Assembly: GCA_037349105.1 (NCBI GenBank)
Contig: JAYJMM010000124.1
Span: forward strand, 5,006,001 to 5,070,000
Length of the DNA stretch: 64,000 nt
Direction: 5' to 3'
From: Limnomonas spitsbergensis
Lineage: Eukaryota; Chlorophyta; Chlorophyceae; Chlamydomonadales
Below the pieces are notes generated by a model. That model searched no databases, was not told the DNA's origin, and was given only the letters and a program-made list of their open reading frames with translations. The position numbers and the translations under genes are program-made. Shown here piece after piece: positions 39,301 through 51,300 of the stretch (position 1 is the stretch's first letter; each line of letters starts with the position of its first letter).

Positions 39301-42300
39301 CAGCAGGGCCTAGTTTAGGGTTTGGTGCGGCACCTGCTGGCGGGTGTGAGGGGGGCAGACGGGGGGCCACCAGCAGGGCCTAGTTTAGGGTTTGGTGCGA
39401 CACCTGCTGGTGGGTGTGAGGGGGCAGACGGGGGCCACCAGCAGGGCCTAGTTTAGGGTTTGGTGCGGCACCTGCTGGTGGGTGTGAGGGGGGCAGACGG
39501 GGGGCACCAGCAGGGCCTAGTTTAGGGTTTGGTGCGACACCTGCTGGTGGGTGTGAGGGGGGCAGACGGGGGGCACCAGCAGGGCATAGTTTAGGGTTTG
39601 GTGTGGCACCTGCTGGTAGGTGTGAGGGGGGCAGACGGGGGGCCACCAGCAGGGCCTAGTTTAGGGTTTGGTGCGGCACCTGCTGGTGGGTGTGAGGGGG
39701 GCAGACGGGGGGCCACCAGCAGGGCCTAGTTTAGGGTTTGGTGCAGCACCTGCTGGTGGGTGTGAGGGGGGCAGACGGGGGGCACCAGCAGGGCCTAGTT
39801 TAGGGTTTGGTGCGACACCTGCTGGTGGGTGTGAAGGGGGCAGACGGGGGGCCACCAGCAGGGCCTAGTTTAGGGTTTGGTGCGGCACCTGCTGGTGGGT
39901 GTGAGGGGGGCAGACGGGGGGCCACCAGCAGGGCCTAGTTTAGGGTTTGGTGCGGCACCTGCTGGTGGGTGTGAGGGGGGCAGACGGGGGGCACCAGCAG
40001 GGCCTAGTTTAGGGTTTGGTGCGACACCTGCTGGTGGGTGTGAGGGGGGCAGACGGGGTCACCAGCAGGGCCTAGTTTAGGGTTTGGTGCGGCACCTGCT
40101 GGCGGGTGTGAGGGGGGCAGACGGGGGGCCACCAGCAGGGCCTAGTTTAGGGTCTGGTGCGACACCTGCTGGTGGGTGTGAGGGGGCAGACGGGGGCCAC
40201 CAGCAGGGCCTAGTTTAGGGTTTGGTGCGGCACCTGCTGGTGGGTGTGAGGGGGGCAGACGGGGGCACCAGCAGGGCCTAGTTTAGGGTTTGGTGCGACA
40301 CCTGCTGGTGGGTGTGAGGGGGGCAGACGGGGGGCACCAGCAGGGCCTAGTTTAGGGTTTGGTGCAGCACCTGCTGGTGGGTGTGAGGGGGGCAGACGGG
40401 TGGCACCAGCAGGGCCTAGTTTAGGGTTTGATGCTACACCTGCTGGTGGGTGTGAGGGGGGCAGACGGGGGGCCACCAGCAGGGCCTAGTTTAGGGTTTG
40501 GTGCGGCACCTGCTGGTGGGTGTGAGGGGGGCAGACGGGGGGCACCAGCAGGGCCTAGTTTAGGGTTTGGTGCTACACCTGCTGGTGGGTGTGAGGGGGG
40601 CAGACGGGGGGCACCAGCAGGGCCTAGTTTAGGATTTGGTGCGGCACCTGCTGGCGGGTGTGAGGGGGGCAGACGGGGGGCACCAGCAGGGCCTAGTTTA
40701 GGGTTTGGTGCGGCACCTGCTGGTGGGTGTGAGGGGGCAGGCGGGGGGCACCAGCAGGGCCTAGTTTAGGGTTTGGTGCGACACCTGCTGGTGGGTGTGA
40801 GGGGGGCAGACGGGGGGCACCAGCAGGGCCTAGTTTAGGGACTGGTGCGACACCTGCTGGTGGGTGTGAGGGAGGCAGACGGGTGGCACCAGCAGGGCCT
40901 AGTTTAGGGTTTGGTGCAGCACCTGCTGGTGGGTTTGAGGTGGGCAGACGGGGGGCCACCAGCAGGGCCTAGTTTAGGGTCTGGTGCGGCACCTGCTGGT
41001 GGGTGTGAGGGGGGCAGACGGGGGGCCACCAGCAGGGCCTAGTTTAGGGTTTGGTGCGGCACCTGCTGGTGGGTGTGAGGGGGGCAGACGGGGGGCACCA
41101 GCAGGGCCTAGTTTAGGGTTTGGTGCTACACCTGCTGGTGGGTGTGAGGGGGGCACCAGCAGGGCCTAGTTTAGGGTTTGGTGCGGCACCTGCTGGCGGG
41201 TGTGAGGGGGGCAGACGGGTGGCACCAGCAGGGCCTAGTTTAGGGTTTGGTGCGGCACCTGCTGGTGGGTGTGAGGGGGCAGACGGGGGGCACCAGCAGG
41301 GCCTAGTTTAGGGTTTGGTGCGACACCTGCTGGTGGGTGTGAGGGGGGCAGACGGGGGCCACCAGCAGGGCCTAGTTTAGGGTTTGGTGCGACACCTGCT
41401 GGTGGGTGTGAGGGGGGCAGACGGGGGGCCACCAGCAGGGCCTAGTTTAGGGTTTGGTGCGACACCTGCTGGTGGGTGTGAGGGGGGCAGACGGGGTCAC
41501 CAGCAGGGCCTAGTTTAGGGTTTGGTGCGGCACCTGCTGGCGGGTGTGAGGGGGGCAGACGGGGGGCCACCAGCAGGGCCTAGTTTAGGGTCTGGTGCGA
41601 CACCTGCTGGTGGGTGTGAGGGGGCAGACGGGGGCCACCAGCAGGGCCTAGTTTAGGGTTTGGTGCGGCACCTGCTGGTGGGTGTGAGGGGGGCAGACGG
41701 GGGGCACCAGCAGGGCCTAGTTTAGGGTTTGGTGCGGCACCTGCTGGCGGGTGTGAGGGGGGCAGACGGGGGGCCACCAGCAGGGCCTAGTTTAGGGTCT
41801 GGTGCGGCACCTGCTGGTGGGTGTGAGGGGGGCAGACGGGGGGCCACCAGCAGGGCCTAGTTTAGGGTTTGGTGCTACACCTGCTGGTGGGTGTGAGGGG
41901 GGCAGACGGGGGGCACCAGCAGGGCCTAGTTTAGGGTTTGGTGCGACACCTGCTGGTGGGTGTGAGGGGGGCAGACGGGGGGCACCAGCAGGGCCTAGTT
42001 TAGGGTTTGGTGCGGCACCTGCTGGTGGGTGTGAGGGGGCAGACGGGGGGCACCAGCAGGGCCTAGTTTAGGGTTTGGTGCAGCACCTGCTGGTGGGTTT
42101 GAGGTGGGCAGACGGGGGGCCACCAGCAGGGCCTAGTTTAGGGTTTGGTGCGACACCTGCTGGTGGGTGTGAGGGGGCCAGACAGGGGGGCACCAGCAGG
42201 GCCTAGTTTAGGGTTTGGTGCGGCACCTGCTGGTGGGTGTGAGGGGGGCAGACGGGGGGCCACCAGCAGGGCCTAGTTTAGGGTTTGGTGCGACACCTGC

Positions 42301-45300
42301 TGGTGGGTGTGAAGGGGGCAGACGGGGGGCCACCAGCAGGGCCTAGTTTAGGGTTTGGTGCGGCACCTGCTGGTGGGTGTGAGGGGGGCAGACAGGGGGG
42401 TGGCACCAGCAGGGCCTAGTTTAGGGTTTGGTGCGGCATCTGCTGGTGGTTGTGGAGGGGGCAGACGGGGGCCACCAGCAGGGCCTAGTTTAGGGTTTGG
42501 TGCGGCACCTGCTGGTGGGTGTGAGGGGGGCAGACGGGGGGCCACCAGCAGGGCCTAGTTTAGGGTTTGGTGCGACACCTGCTGGTGGGTGTGAGGGGGG
42601 CAGACGGGGGGCACCAGCAGGGCCTAGTTTAGGGTTTGGTGCGGCACCTGCTGGTGGGTGTGAGGGGGGCAGACGGGTGGCCACCAGCAGGGCCTAGTTT
42701 AGGGTTTGGTGCGGCACCTGCTGGTGGGTGTGAGGGGGGCAGACGGGTGGCCACCAGCAGGGCCTAGTTTAGGGTTTGGTGCGGCACCTGCTGGTGGGTG
42801 TGAGGGGGGCAGACGGGGGGCCACCCCAGCAGGGCCGACAGGCGGCATGCTGGCGTTCTCGATGATTTTTATGTAGACTGCCTTGGGTTGTCAACACCGT
42901 TGGCTGGTTACAAAATACAGGTTCCGGACAGTTGTCAGCATGAATTTGATGATAAATTTCATGCCATAAATAATTTAACCAAATTGATTGTGTACGAGTT
43001 CAACCTCTCACAAGCTCTATTTTTAATCTGGCATTATGCGATGCAGTCCTCGAGCCAGTGAAATATTTCACCATCGACCCACTGGCAGGCCGCACTCCCT
43101 TGAGAAGAAGCTGCATGCACTACCTGTCATGCATGGACTCCTTGTTGAGCTTACACCGCCTGCCATGCATGCACCGAGCCTTGTGCATGTACCGCTTGTC
43201 ATGCCTAAATATCTTCTCTCATCTAACGCTCTCCTCCCTACCTGCTCCTCCGCCCTCTCCTCCCGTCCAGCCACGCGCTCGGCCACATGCGCTGCTGCGT
43301 GGATCGCCATCCGTCCGTGTTCTCCGCATCCACCAAGGCGGACCTTAAGGGACAGCTCGCAGGCCTGGAGGTCGAGATGGCGGCGCAGAACGACGGCGGC
43401 CTGTTCAGCCTCGGAACCTCGCCCATAAGCAGTCCGCGCTCATCATTCCACGTCGGTGGCGGCCCGCCCGCGCCGTTCCTCGGTGGCGCGCCCTTTGGCG
43501 GGGGCGGCCGGCCGCTAGTCGCCGTGCAGAGCCCCGCGGACGGGGCGGCGGTGTTGACGCGGAAGGTCTCCAAAGCTCTGAGCTCCCGGGCAGAAAAGCA
43601 GGTCTCCCGCTCACCCGACTCGACCCGCAGCGGTGCGAATACCGGGGCTGCTGGGCCCCAGGCTGGCAGGGCTGCCGGGAGCACCTCTGCAATGCGGGGC
43701 AAACCCTCAAGGTCTCCCGGGGTCCCAGACAGCGCAAACGCCGGCAACGGCGCCGGCGGGGCGATGACAGAGGACGCCGGCATGATACACGCACGCAGCT
43801 CCAGCCTGCCCGACATCACCATCCCGCTCTCCCCGCTGCGTCACGGCAGCGGCTTCTACGGCGCAGACTCGCCGGCGCTCTCCGAGCCGCTGGATCGGAT
43901 GCTGGGCTACGACGCGGATGTGTGCACGCTCGGCCTCGCGAGCCGCGTGGCTCTGCCAAGCAACGTGGTCAGGGATACATCGGCTGCGGCGGCGCTGCCC
44001 GCGTCGCTGTCCACCTCCCACCTGGCCGGGGGGAAGGCGGGCAAGGCAGCGCGCCGAGACGCGTCCTTCTTTGCGTCAAAGCAGCTCCTGGCCCGTGGCA
44101 AGAAGTGGCTCATGCAGCGGAAGAACAGGGCCAAAGACCGCTGGTCCAAGTACCGCATAGGTGGGCCAGCGATACCAGGACGATGTGCTGCATAGCAGGT
44201 CGCCAGGGGTCAAGTGCGTGTGTGCATCACCCATGTATGTGTGTCTGTGCCCATGTGTGTGTGTGTATGTGCTCATGTGCCCGTGTGTGTGTGTGTGTCT
44301 ATGCCCATGTGCCCATGTGTGTTTGTGTCTGTGCCCATGTGCCCATGTATGTGTGTGTGTCTGTGCCCATGTGTGTGTGCCCATGTGCCTATGCGTGTGT
44401 GTGTCTGTGCCCATGTGTGTGTGTGCCCATGTGTGTGTCTGTGCCCATGTGTGTGTCTGTGCCCATGTGTGTGTGTGCCCATGTGCCCATGTGTGTGTGT
44501 GTGTGCCCATGTGTGTTTTTATCTCATCTTGTGTGTCAGGAGGCCCAGGGGTGGTGGGGCGCTGAGGCATGGCCTATCAGGCAGATTCTGCCAGTGGCAG
44601 GGCATCAATCGCTATCATACTGATTCATGATGCTGATTCGGATCTACATCGTCCCTATGAGATGTTGCAGCAGACCTTAGTGGGTGATGGTGGCATAGGT
44701 GTATGGGCAGCTGCAGCCAAGCCTAGTCCGCTGCAGCTTGTCCTCTGCTTTCAGACCCAACCGCTTGCACCGCGTGCGCAGTGGGAGGACGCCTCTTTTA
44801 ATGTGTGCGTACCTTGGCATGTCCAGATATCGATGCTCTGTACCGCCTGCACCCTAATGCTGTAGAGCTGTACCGCTTGCACCGCCTGCGCAATTGCACG
44901 CGGTCTCATTGATGTGCCTGTGTGGCAATTGGATGGTGCCTCTCTTGTGTGCCTGTCTGGCAGGTCCAGACATCGATACCCCGTTGGATGAGAACTTGAG
45001 AAGCCTTTGTGTTTGTCCTGTGTGGTATGTTGAGACGCCAATTTATCTGTCTCTGGAAACAATGGATGGGGTATGGCCAACCTCTGGTATTCCCGGTTGC
45101 CGGTTATCCGCACACAATGTTAGATGGTAGGATACTCAGTGCTATGGCCGAACGGGTGCCTTCCTTAATCCAAGCCTCAGGGTGTATATCTTCCTTTCTT
45201 GCTTGCTTGAGCCTCTCCCTTGTGTCTGCTTGTCATGTTCAGACATCGATGCGCTCCATCGCGGAAGCCGGCCACTGCTTGTGTTTGTGAACTTCAAGTC

Positions 45301-48300
45301 AGGGCCGCAGGTAAAGTGCTTTCAGAGGGGCAGGGGATTAGGGGAAGGGGACACGACGTTTTCCTTGGCTGTCTGTGCCCTGGTGTCAGCTTGAGTGTCT
45401 ATATTGTTTTGCTACATGGCCTCCTCTGGCCAGATGACCTAGGCCCAACTGTGTGTAAACCTGGTGTGGCCTACGGGTGCTATTCCAAGCAACACAGCCG
45501 GGCCCGCATGGGGCCTACGGCCAGAGGCCAGGAGGTCATAGAAATGTGGCTGGAATTCCGTATAGCCGGAATGAGCGGTTTACCGAGCCACCGATAAACA
45601 AACACTGCTCAGTTTTCCCCGACACGTGCATCACATATCAATATATCATCTACATGGCTCTGTCAATTCCCCTTAAAAATAGCTTTTATCACATAGCCTA
45701 GTACCACCCTACACCGCCGGGATGACAGCCAGCCATGGGCCCTTTACCCCTCTCCTCTCACTCCTCACTCCTCCCTTCTCACCCAAACTTAATGCTTCCC
45801 AAGTTCTTCCACCAAAACTACTCATCAGGTGGGTGCAATGATCAAGCGACAGCTGCTGCAGCTTCACTCCCCACTCCTCACCCCTCACCCCGCACTCCTG
45901 AGGAGGGCGCAACCATTAAGCGGCCGCTGCAGCTGCTTCACTCCTCACTCCCCACTCCCCACTCCTGACCCCTCACTCCCGACTCCTCACTCCTCAGGTG
46001 GGCGCAACCATTAAGCGGCCGCTACCGCAGCTTCACTTTTCACTCCCACTCCCTGCTCTTCACTCCTTACTCCCGACTCTGAATCCTTACACCTCACTCC
46101 TCAAGAGGGCGCATCAATCAAGCGGTAGCTGCTGCAGCTTCACTTTTCATTCCCCACTCCCTGCTCTTCACTGCTCACTCCCGACTCTGAACCCTCACTC
46201 CTCACTCCTCAAGAGGGCGCAACGATCAAGCGGTAGCTGCTGCAGTTTCACTCCCCACTCCTCATCCTTACTCTTCACCCCCTTCTCTCCACTCCTTAGG
46301 TGGGCGCAACGATCAAGCGGCAGCTGCTGCAGCTGCTCCATCCTCTTCAGGTAGTGGAGCTGCCGCGTGAGGCTCCGGAACCTGCGCTGCGGTTCTTCGC
46401 CTCCACACCTGGCGTTCGCATCCTGGTGAGGACCTGGTCATATGCTGGCTGGCTGGCAGGCATTTGTGTGGAAGCTGGCATTTGTGTGAAAGCTGGCTAG
46501 GCCTGCTGCTTTTGCTTTTACTGCTGCAGCGTTTTCTGTTGGTACCAGAAACTGGCATGTACAAAGTACCCAACTGCTTGCAACTGCCTCCTTGCTCCTG
46601 CACCTACCGGTTTCATGGCTGCTCCACCCTACTGCTTCCCAACTTGCCTTCCTTTTAGAAAAATTTAGGAGATTTTGCTTCGGGGGGGGGTTAAGCAGGC
46701 AGACCCCCTATCTCATGCGGGAGACCCCTTGCAGCTGATAGGCGGCGTTGGCACCGTCAGCTGGGTGCTTTCCTGTTCAAAGCCACCAACTGCTTCCCAA
46801 CTGCTTATAACTTCCTTTAACATCTGCTCCACCCGACTGGTCGCTGCTTGTGTGAATGATAGGCGTTGATGGCTCTATCAGCTGGGTGCTGTGTCTTGCT
46901 GGTGCCTGAAGCTGACCTGCTCAATGGATCCAACACCTAAATGCTTGTAGGTAATAGGTGGGGACGGGACCGTCAGCTGGGTGCTGGCCTGTTCGGAGCC
47001 ACCAACTGCCTCACAACTGCTTATAACTTCCTTCCAACTGCTCCGCCCGACTGTTTGCTGCTTGTAGGTGATCGGCGGCGACGGGACTGTCAGCTGGGTC
47101 CTCTCCTGTTCAAAGCCACCAACTGCTCATAACTTCCTTCCAACTGCTCCGCCCGACTGTTTGCTGTCGTAGGTGATCGGCGGCGACGGGACGGTCAGCT
47201 GGGTCCTCTCCTGCCTAGATGCTCTCAGGCTGGAGCTGGCGGCGGCCAGCGGGAGCAGCGGGGCATCGTGGAGGGCACCACCTGTGGCCGTCTTCCCTAT
47301 GGGTACAGGCAAGTCGGACCTGCGTTTATTTTCACGTGTCTCGTCTGCAATTTAGCGACAGTTCAGGTAATGCCTGGCCTCCGGCCAGAGGCCCCGAGCA
47401 TGTCCGGCTGTCCTGCGCCTACCTGTTTTCTGGCTGTTCCATCTTACCGCTTCCCGCTGCGAAGACCCCTTGCAGCTGATAGGCGGTGCTGGCACCGTCA
47501 GCTGGGCCAGAGGCCCCGAGCATGGCCGGCTGTCCTGGTTGAGCCTGCTGTGTTTAGGCCGGTCAAGGCTTGGCCCCATTGGGTCCTTTGGCGCTGCGGG
47601 GGTCGGCCGGCCGGCCGCATTGGGACTCCGTAGCCGAGAATTTTGGACGAACCAATCAATCAATAACACACCCGGGTGCATGGATGAAGGAGGCACCCTC
47701 TGCGGTTGCAGCGTTGGGTAGGACAGTGCGGGGAGGTGGGAGTCTGGTGTGATGCCTCCTCCTGAGGACCTGAGGTTGACGGCACCCAAGGCAGGATGCT
47801 TGGAACATGCTGTGTAGCAATCTACAGGATTGCTGGTTGGTAGGAATGGTAAGATATTGAATAGAGCCCCGACAATCGCTCTAACCTGTCTGGCACGGCC
47901 ATCCTCAGAGGGATATTCGCCAGCCCATGATCCACACTGTTCTGCCCTACGGAACATGTGTGAATACTTGTATGTGACTTCAGGAGAATCCTGGCCTGAT
48001 CGTTAGATGCTGTGAGACGCACACAATCTGTGCCTTCAAGCCAGCATTCCAGCGATAGTGGAGGAGGGGCAGGAAGGGCGAAGGAAAGGGGCGCACTGTG
48101 AGACACATGCGATCTGTGCCTCGCATATTCATATTTTAGCACTAATGGATGACAGATACAAACGGCCGGGACAAGAGTTGACCCGCTGGTCCTCTCCCTT
48201 TCTTTATCTGCAGCTTATCTGGGCCTCATCAGTGCCTCTGATGCAAGCTTTTGGAATCATCAGGGATTTTCTGGACCGCGACAAGGGCTGCCTTGCTGGC

Positions 48301-51300
48301 TTCTCCTTTGCTTCAACTGCCTGTCTGCTTTAATGCCTATGACACAAACCCCAGAAATCACGAGTTTGCGTCTGAGATAAGACCTGTTTTGCTTGGTTGG
48401 GCCCTCTCCTCTTTTGACTGCACTTCCTGCTCAATTGATCTGAAGTGATTTAAATACCAGCTCTGGAATTTTCGCACGGGTTTTGACGGCTGCAGACTGT
48501 GTGGCCAAGAGGCTCTACAAGTCTTTGTTGTCGTGTGCGCCGGATAACGTGTAGGGGGACTTCTGGTCGTCCACCGCTGGGGGGGGGTGCAAAGGGGACC
48601 ATTGATTTTTGACCGGCCTGCCGCTGTGGCCCAGGCAGCAGGGCCTGACGCACCAGACCCCGCCGGCTGTAGGCCAGGTTGTAGCTGAAGTGTAGCTGAA
48701 TGGCGGCGCCCCCCTGCTGCTCCTCTGGTCCCCCCTCTCCAGGCAACGACCTGGCTCGCTGCCTCAACTGGGGCGGTACAGTGGCCAAGCTGCAGCGCAA
48801 GCCCTTACCGGAGCTGCTTGAGGAGGTGGCCGTCGCGGTGCCTACCATGCTGGACAGATGGGACGTCTGCATCACGCCAGAGGTATGGGGTGGAGTGCAG
48901 GTGGTGGTAGTGGGGGGGGGGGGGGCGTGTGATGTGGGGGTGGGGGGGGGTGGGGTGTGGTGTTTTTTTCGGCTCGGCCACTGTTCTGCTCTAGTGCCGG
49001 GCTCTGACATCGTGAAAGGGACTCCGGATGTCATCTCCCGATGTTTTAATCTTCACCTGAGAAACCTCTTATTGTCCTAAAAAGGCCGTGACCTGGAAAA
49101 CCTTTGTGTCAACAAGTCTGCTGCCTGCCTGCTGGATCCTGTGCTGGTTCCATTCTGCTGCCTGCTGGATCCTGTGCTGGATCCATTCTGCTGCTTGCTG
49201 GATCCTGTGCTGGATCCATTTTGCTGCCTGCTGGATCCTGTGCTGGATCTATTCTGCTGCCTGCTGGATCCTGTGCTGGATCTATTTTGCTGCCTGCTGG
49301 ATCCTGTGCTGGATCCATTCTGCTGCCTGCTGGATCCACTCTGGTGCAGATTCCCAAGAGGGCCGCTGGCAGCCTCACCCAGCTGTTCCGGAGAGACGGC
49401 AGCAGCCACGCCGGAGAGCCCGGCGGCGGCGGCGGCGGCGGCAGCGGCAGCGGCAGGCGCGGGTCTGCGGGCAACGCCTCTGCTGCGGAGGCGGGCGGCG
49501 GGGGCCCTATCCCGGCGCAGCAGAGGCAGGAGGTCATGGTCATGAACAACTACGTCGGCATCGGCATCGACGCCAAGGTTGCATTTCAATTCCACAGGAT
49601 CCGCGACAACTACCCCTCCTTCTTTCAGAGCCAGTTCGGAAACAAGATGTGGTGAGCGCGCGCGCCGCCGGGCTGGGCTGGGCCACTGGTCTACTGGGCT
49701 GGGCTACTGGTCTTTTGAGCTGGGCCACTGGTCTACTGGGCTGGGCTACTGGGCACCGGCTACTGGGAGCACTTACCTGCGGGTGGATTTGTGAATATTC
49801 AAGGCCAGAGAAGCATCACATCGGATGCAGGGGACAGGTGCCCGCACACTGTTCGAGCACCTAGTTGGATTTTGATGGTCTGGGGTTCCGATTCAAGCAC
49901 CTTCTTGGACGAGCTTCTCTCTGTCCCTCTGGAGTGAATCGTGCATGGCTGTTGGGCCTTGTTGTGTCACTCGAGACATGCGAGTTTAGAAGGCAGTGAT
50001 GCCATGGAAACTCGGCGTGCGTCAAAAGTAAAAAAGCACAGCATCTGAAAGTAGAGGTGCCTCCCTTTCAAACCAGTGGCAGCTTTCCACATTCCAAGTA
50101 CTTGCGCCCACCCCACCCGTTTGTCGACACTTCAGGTACACTGGTGTAGGTACGCTGGACTTGGTGCGCCGCTCATGCACCGGGCTACACAAGCGGCTGC
50201 GGTTGGAGTGTGACGGTGTGGAGGTGCCGCTACCCGCTGATGCAGAGGGCTTGGTGGTGCTGAACATCGGCTGCCATATGGTGAGTGGGTAGGAGTGACA
50301 GGGTCAGTGGTTGGAGTGTGACGGTGTGGAAGTGCCAGCTGATGCTGAAGGCCTTGTCGTGGTCAACAATAGCTGCCATATGGTGAGCGGAAGCTGGCAT
50401 TGAGCTTGGTCATTCCCTTCCAGCCCCATGCAGACTAGTGTTCAGCAGGGCCCAGCAGGGTATGCACCGTTTTGAACATGGCGAGTGGGTAATCGTTTTT
50501 TGTTGCAGAAATGATACCAGGACTAAGCAAGTGATTCAGGGCCGACCTGTCAAGAAAACACAAAAGAAAGCGTGCAATTTAGGAAAGCATTTGAGCTAAG
50601 CCTTTGGAAGCACTTCCAAATGGTCCCTGAGTAAGAGTTTTTCATACTGATCGCGACATGGCGAGCGACATTTATTCGGAACCTTAATTTCAAACCTCAA
50701 GAGACCAGACATAATTGAGAATCGCAAAATCTGCTGGGTGGAAAATGCGCTGAGACAAGTTTTAGGTAGATCCTGACCCTTGATTGTCTCTGACCCTGAC
50801 CTTGACCCTGATCCCATTGTACTGCTCAGGGCTTTGCCCTGAGTGCTTCTGACCCTGACCCTGACCCCACTCCACTGGCCATGTTTTTCCCCCGAGTGAC
50901 CCTGACCCTAATCCTGATCTCACTGCACTTTCCAGGGGGGTGTATACCTATGGGACGAGGGCCTGCCTGCTCCGCGCATCGTGTCCGCCTCGGGGAGTGC
51001 CCCGCTGCTCAGGGAGCGCGTGCCCGCGCTCAACGACGAGGTGCTGGAGATTGTCGCCATTGGCGGCGTGCTGCACATGGGGCGCCTGGCGGTGGGGCTG
51101 TCACGGGCGCAGCGGTTGTGCCAGTGCCGGTCGGTCAACATCACGGCACTCGAGCAGCTCACCATGCAGGTAGGGTCATGGTGTGAGGTGTCTGTCATAT
51201 CACGAAAGGCAAGGAAAGGGCAAATGTGTGGGAGGTGTATCATGCATTGAGTGCCACCTTGTGCCCGTAGGTGGAGGGTGGGCTGTGGGGCCAAGACTTC

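Noticed and set aside
38686..42697. Many 60-113 codon frames on both strands with Gly/Ala/Pro repeats
   Set aside because: These are by-products of the 70-bp satellite. Units shift frame each repeat and stops recur.
38338..42836. CRISPR-like regular repeats
   Set aside because: Units are contiguous with no unique spacers, and the genome is eukaryotic. The same holds for the 31-bp array.
43238..43822. 194-codon minus-strand frame
   Set aside because: Antisense of the low-complexity DGK exon 5, whose plus frame is fixed by splice phase and C1 zinc ligands.
44161..44630. Cys/Val/His-rich frames in the TG-repeat tract
   Set aside because: Low-complexity dinucleotide repeat; open frames on both strands by composition.
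49088..49864. 258-codon frame with repeated Cys/Trp/Ile motif and 172-codon minus frame rich in Ser/Gly/Gln
   Set aside because: They cover the 33-bp minisatellite and the opposite frames of DGK exon 10. Only the frame continuing IPKRAAGSLTQLF matches the kinase.
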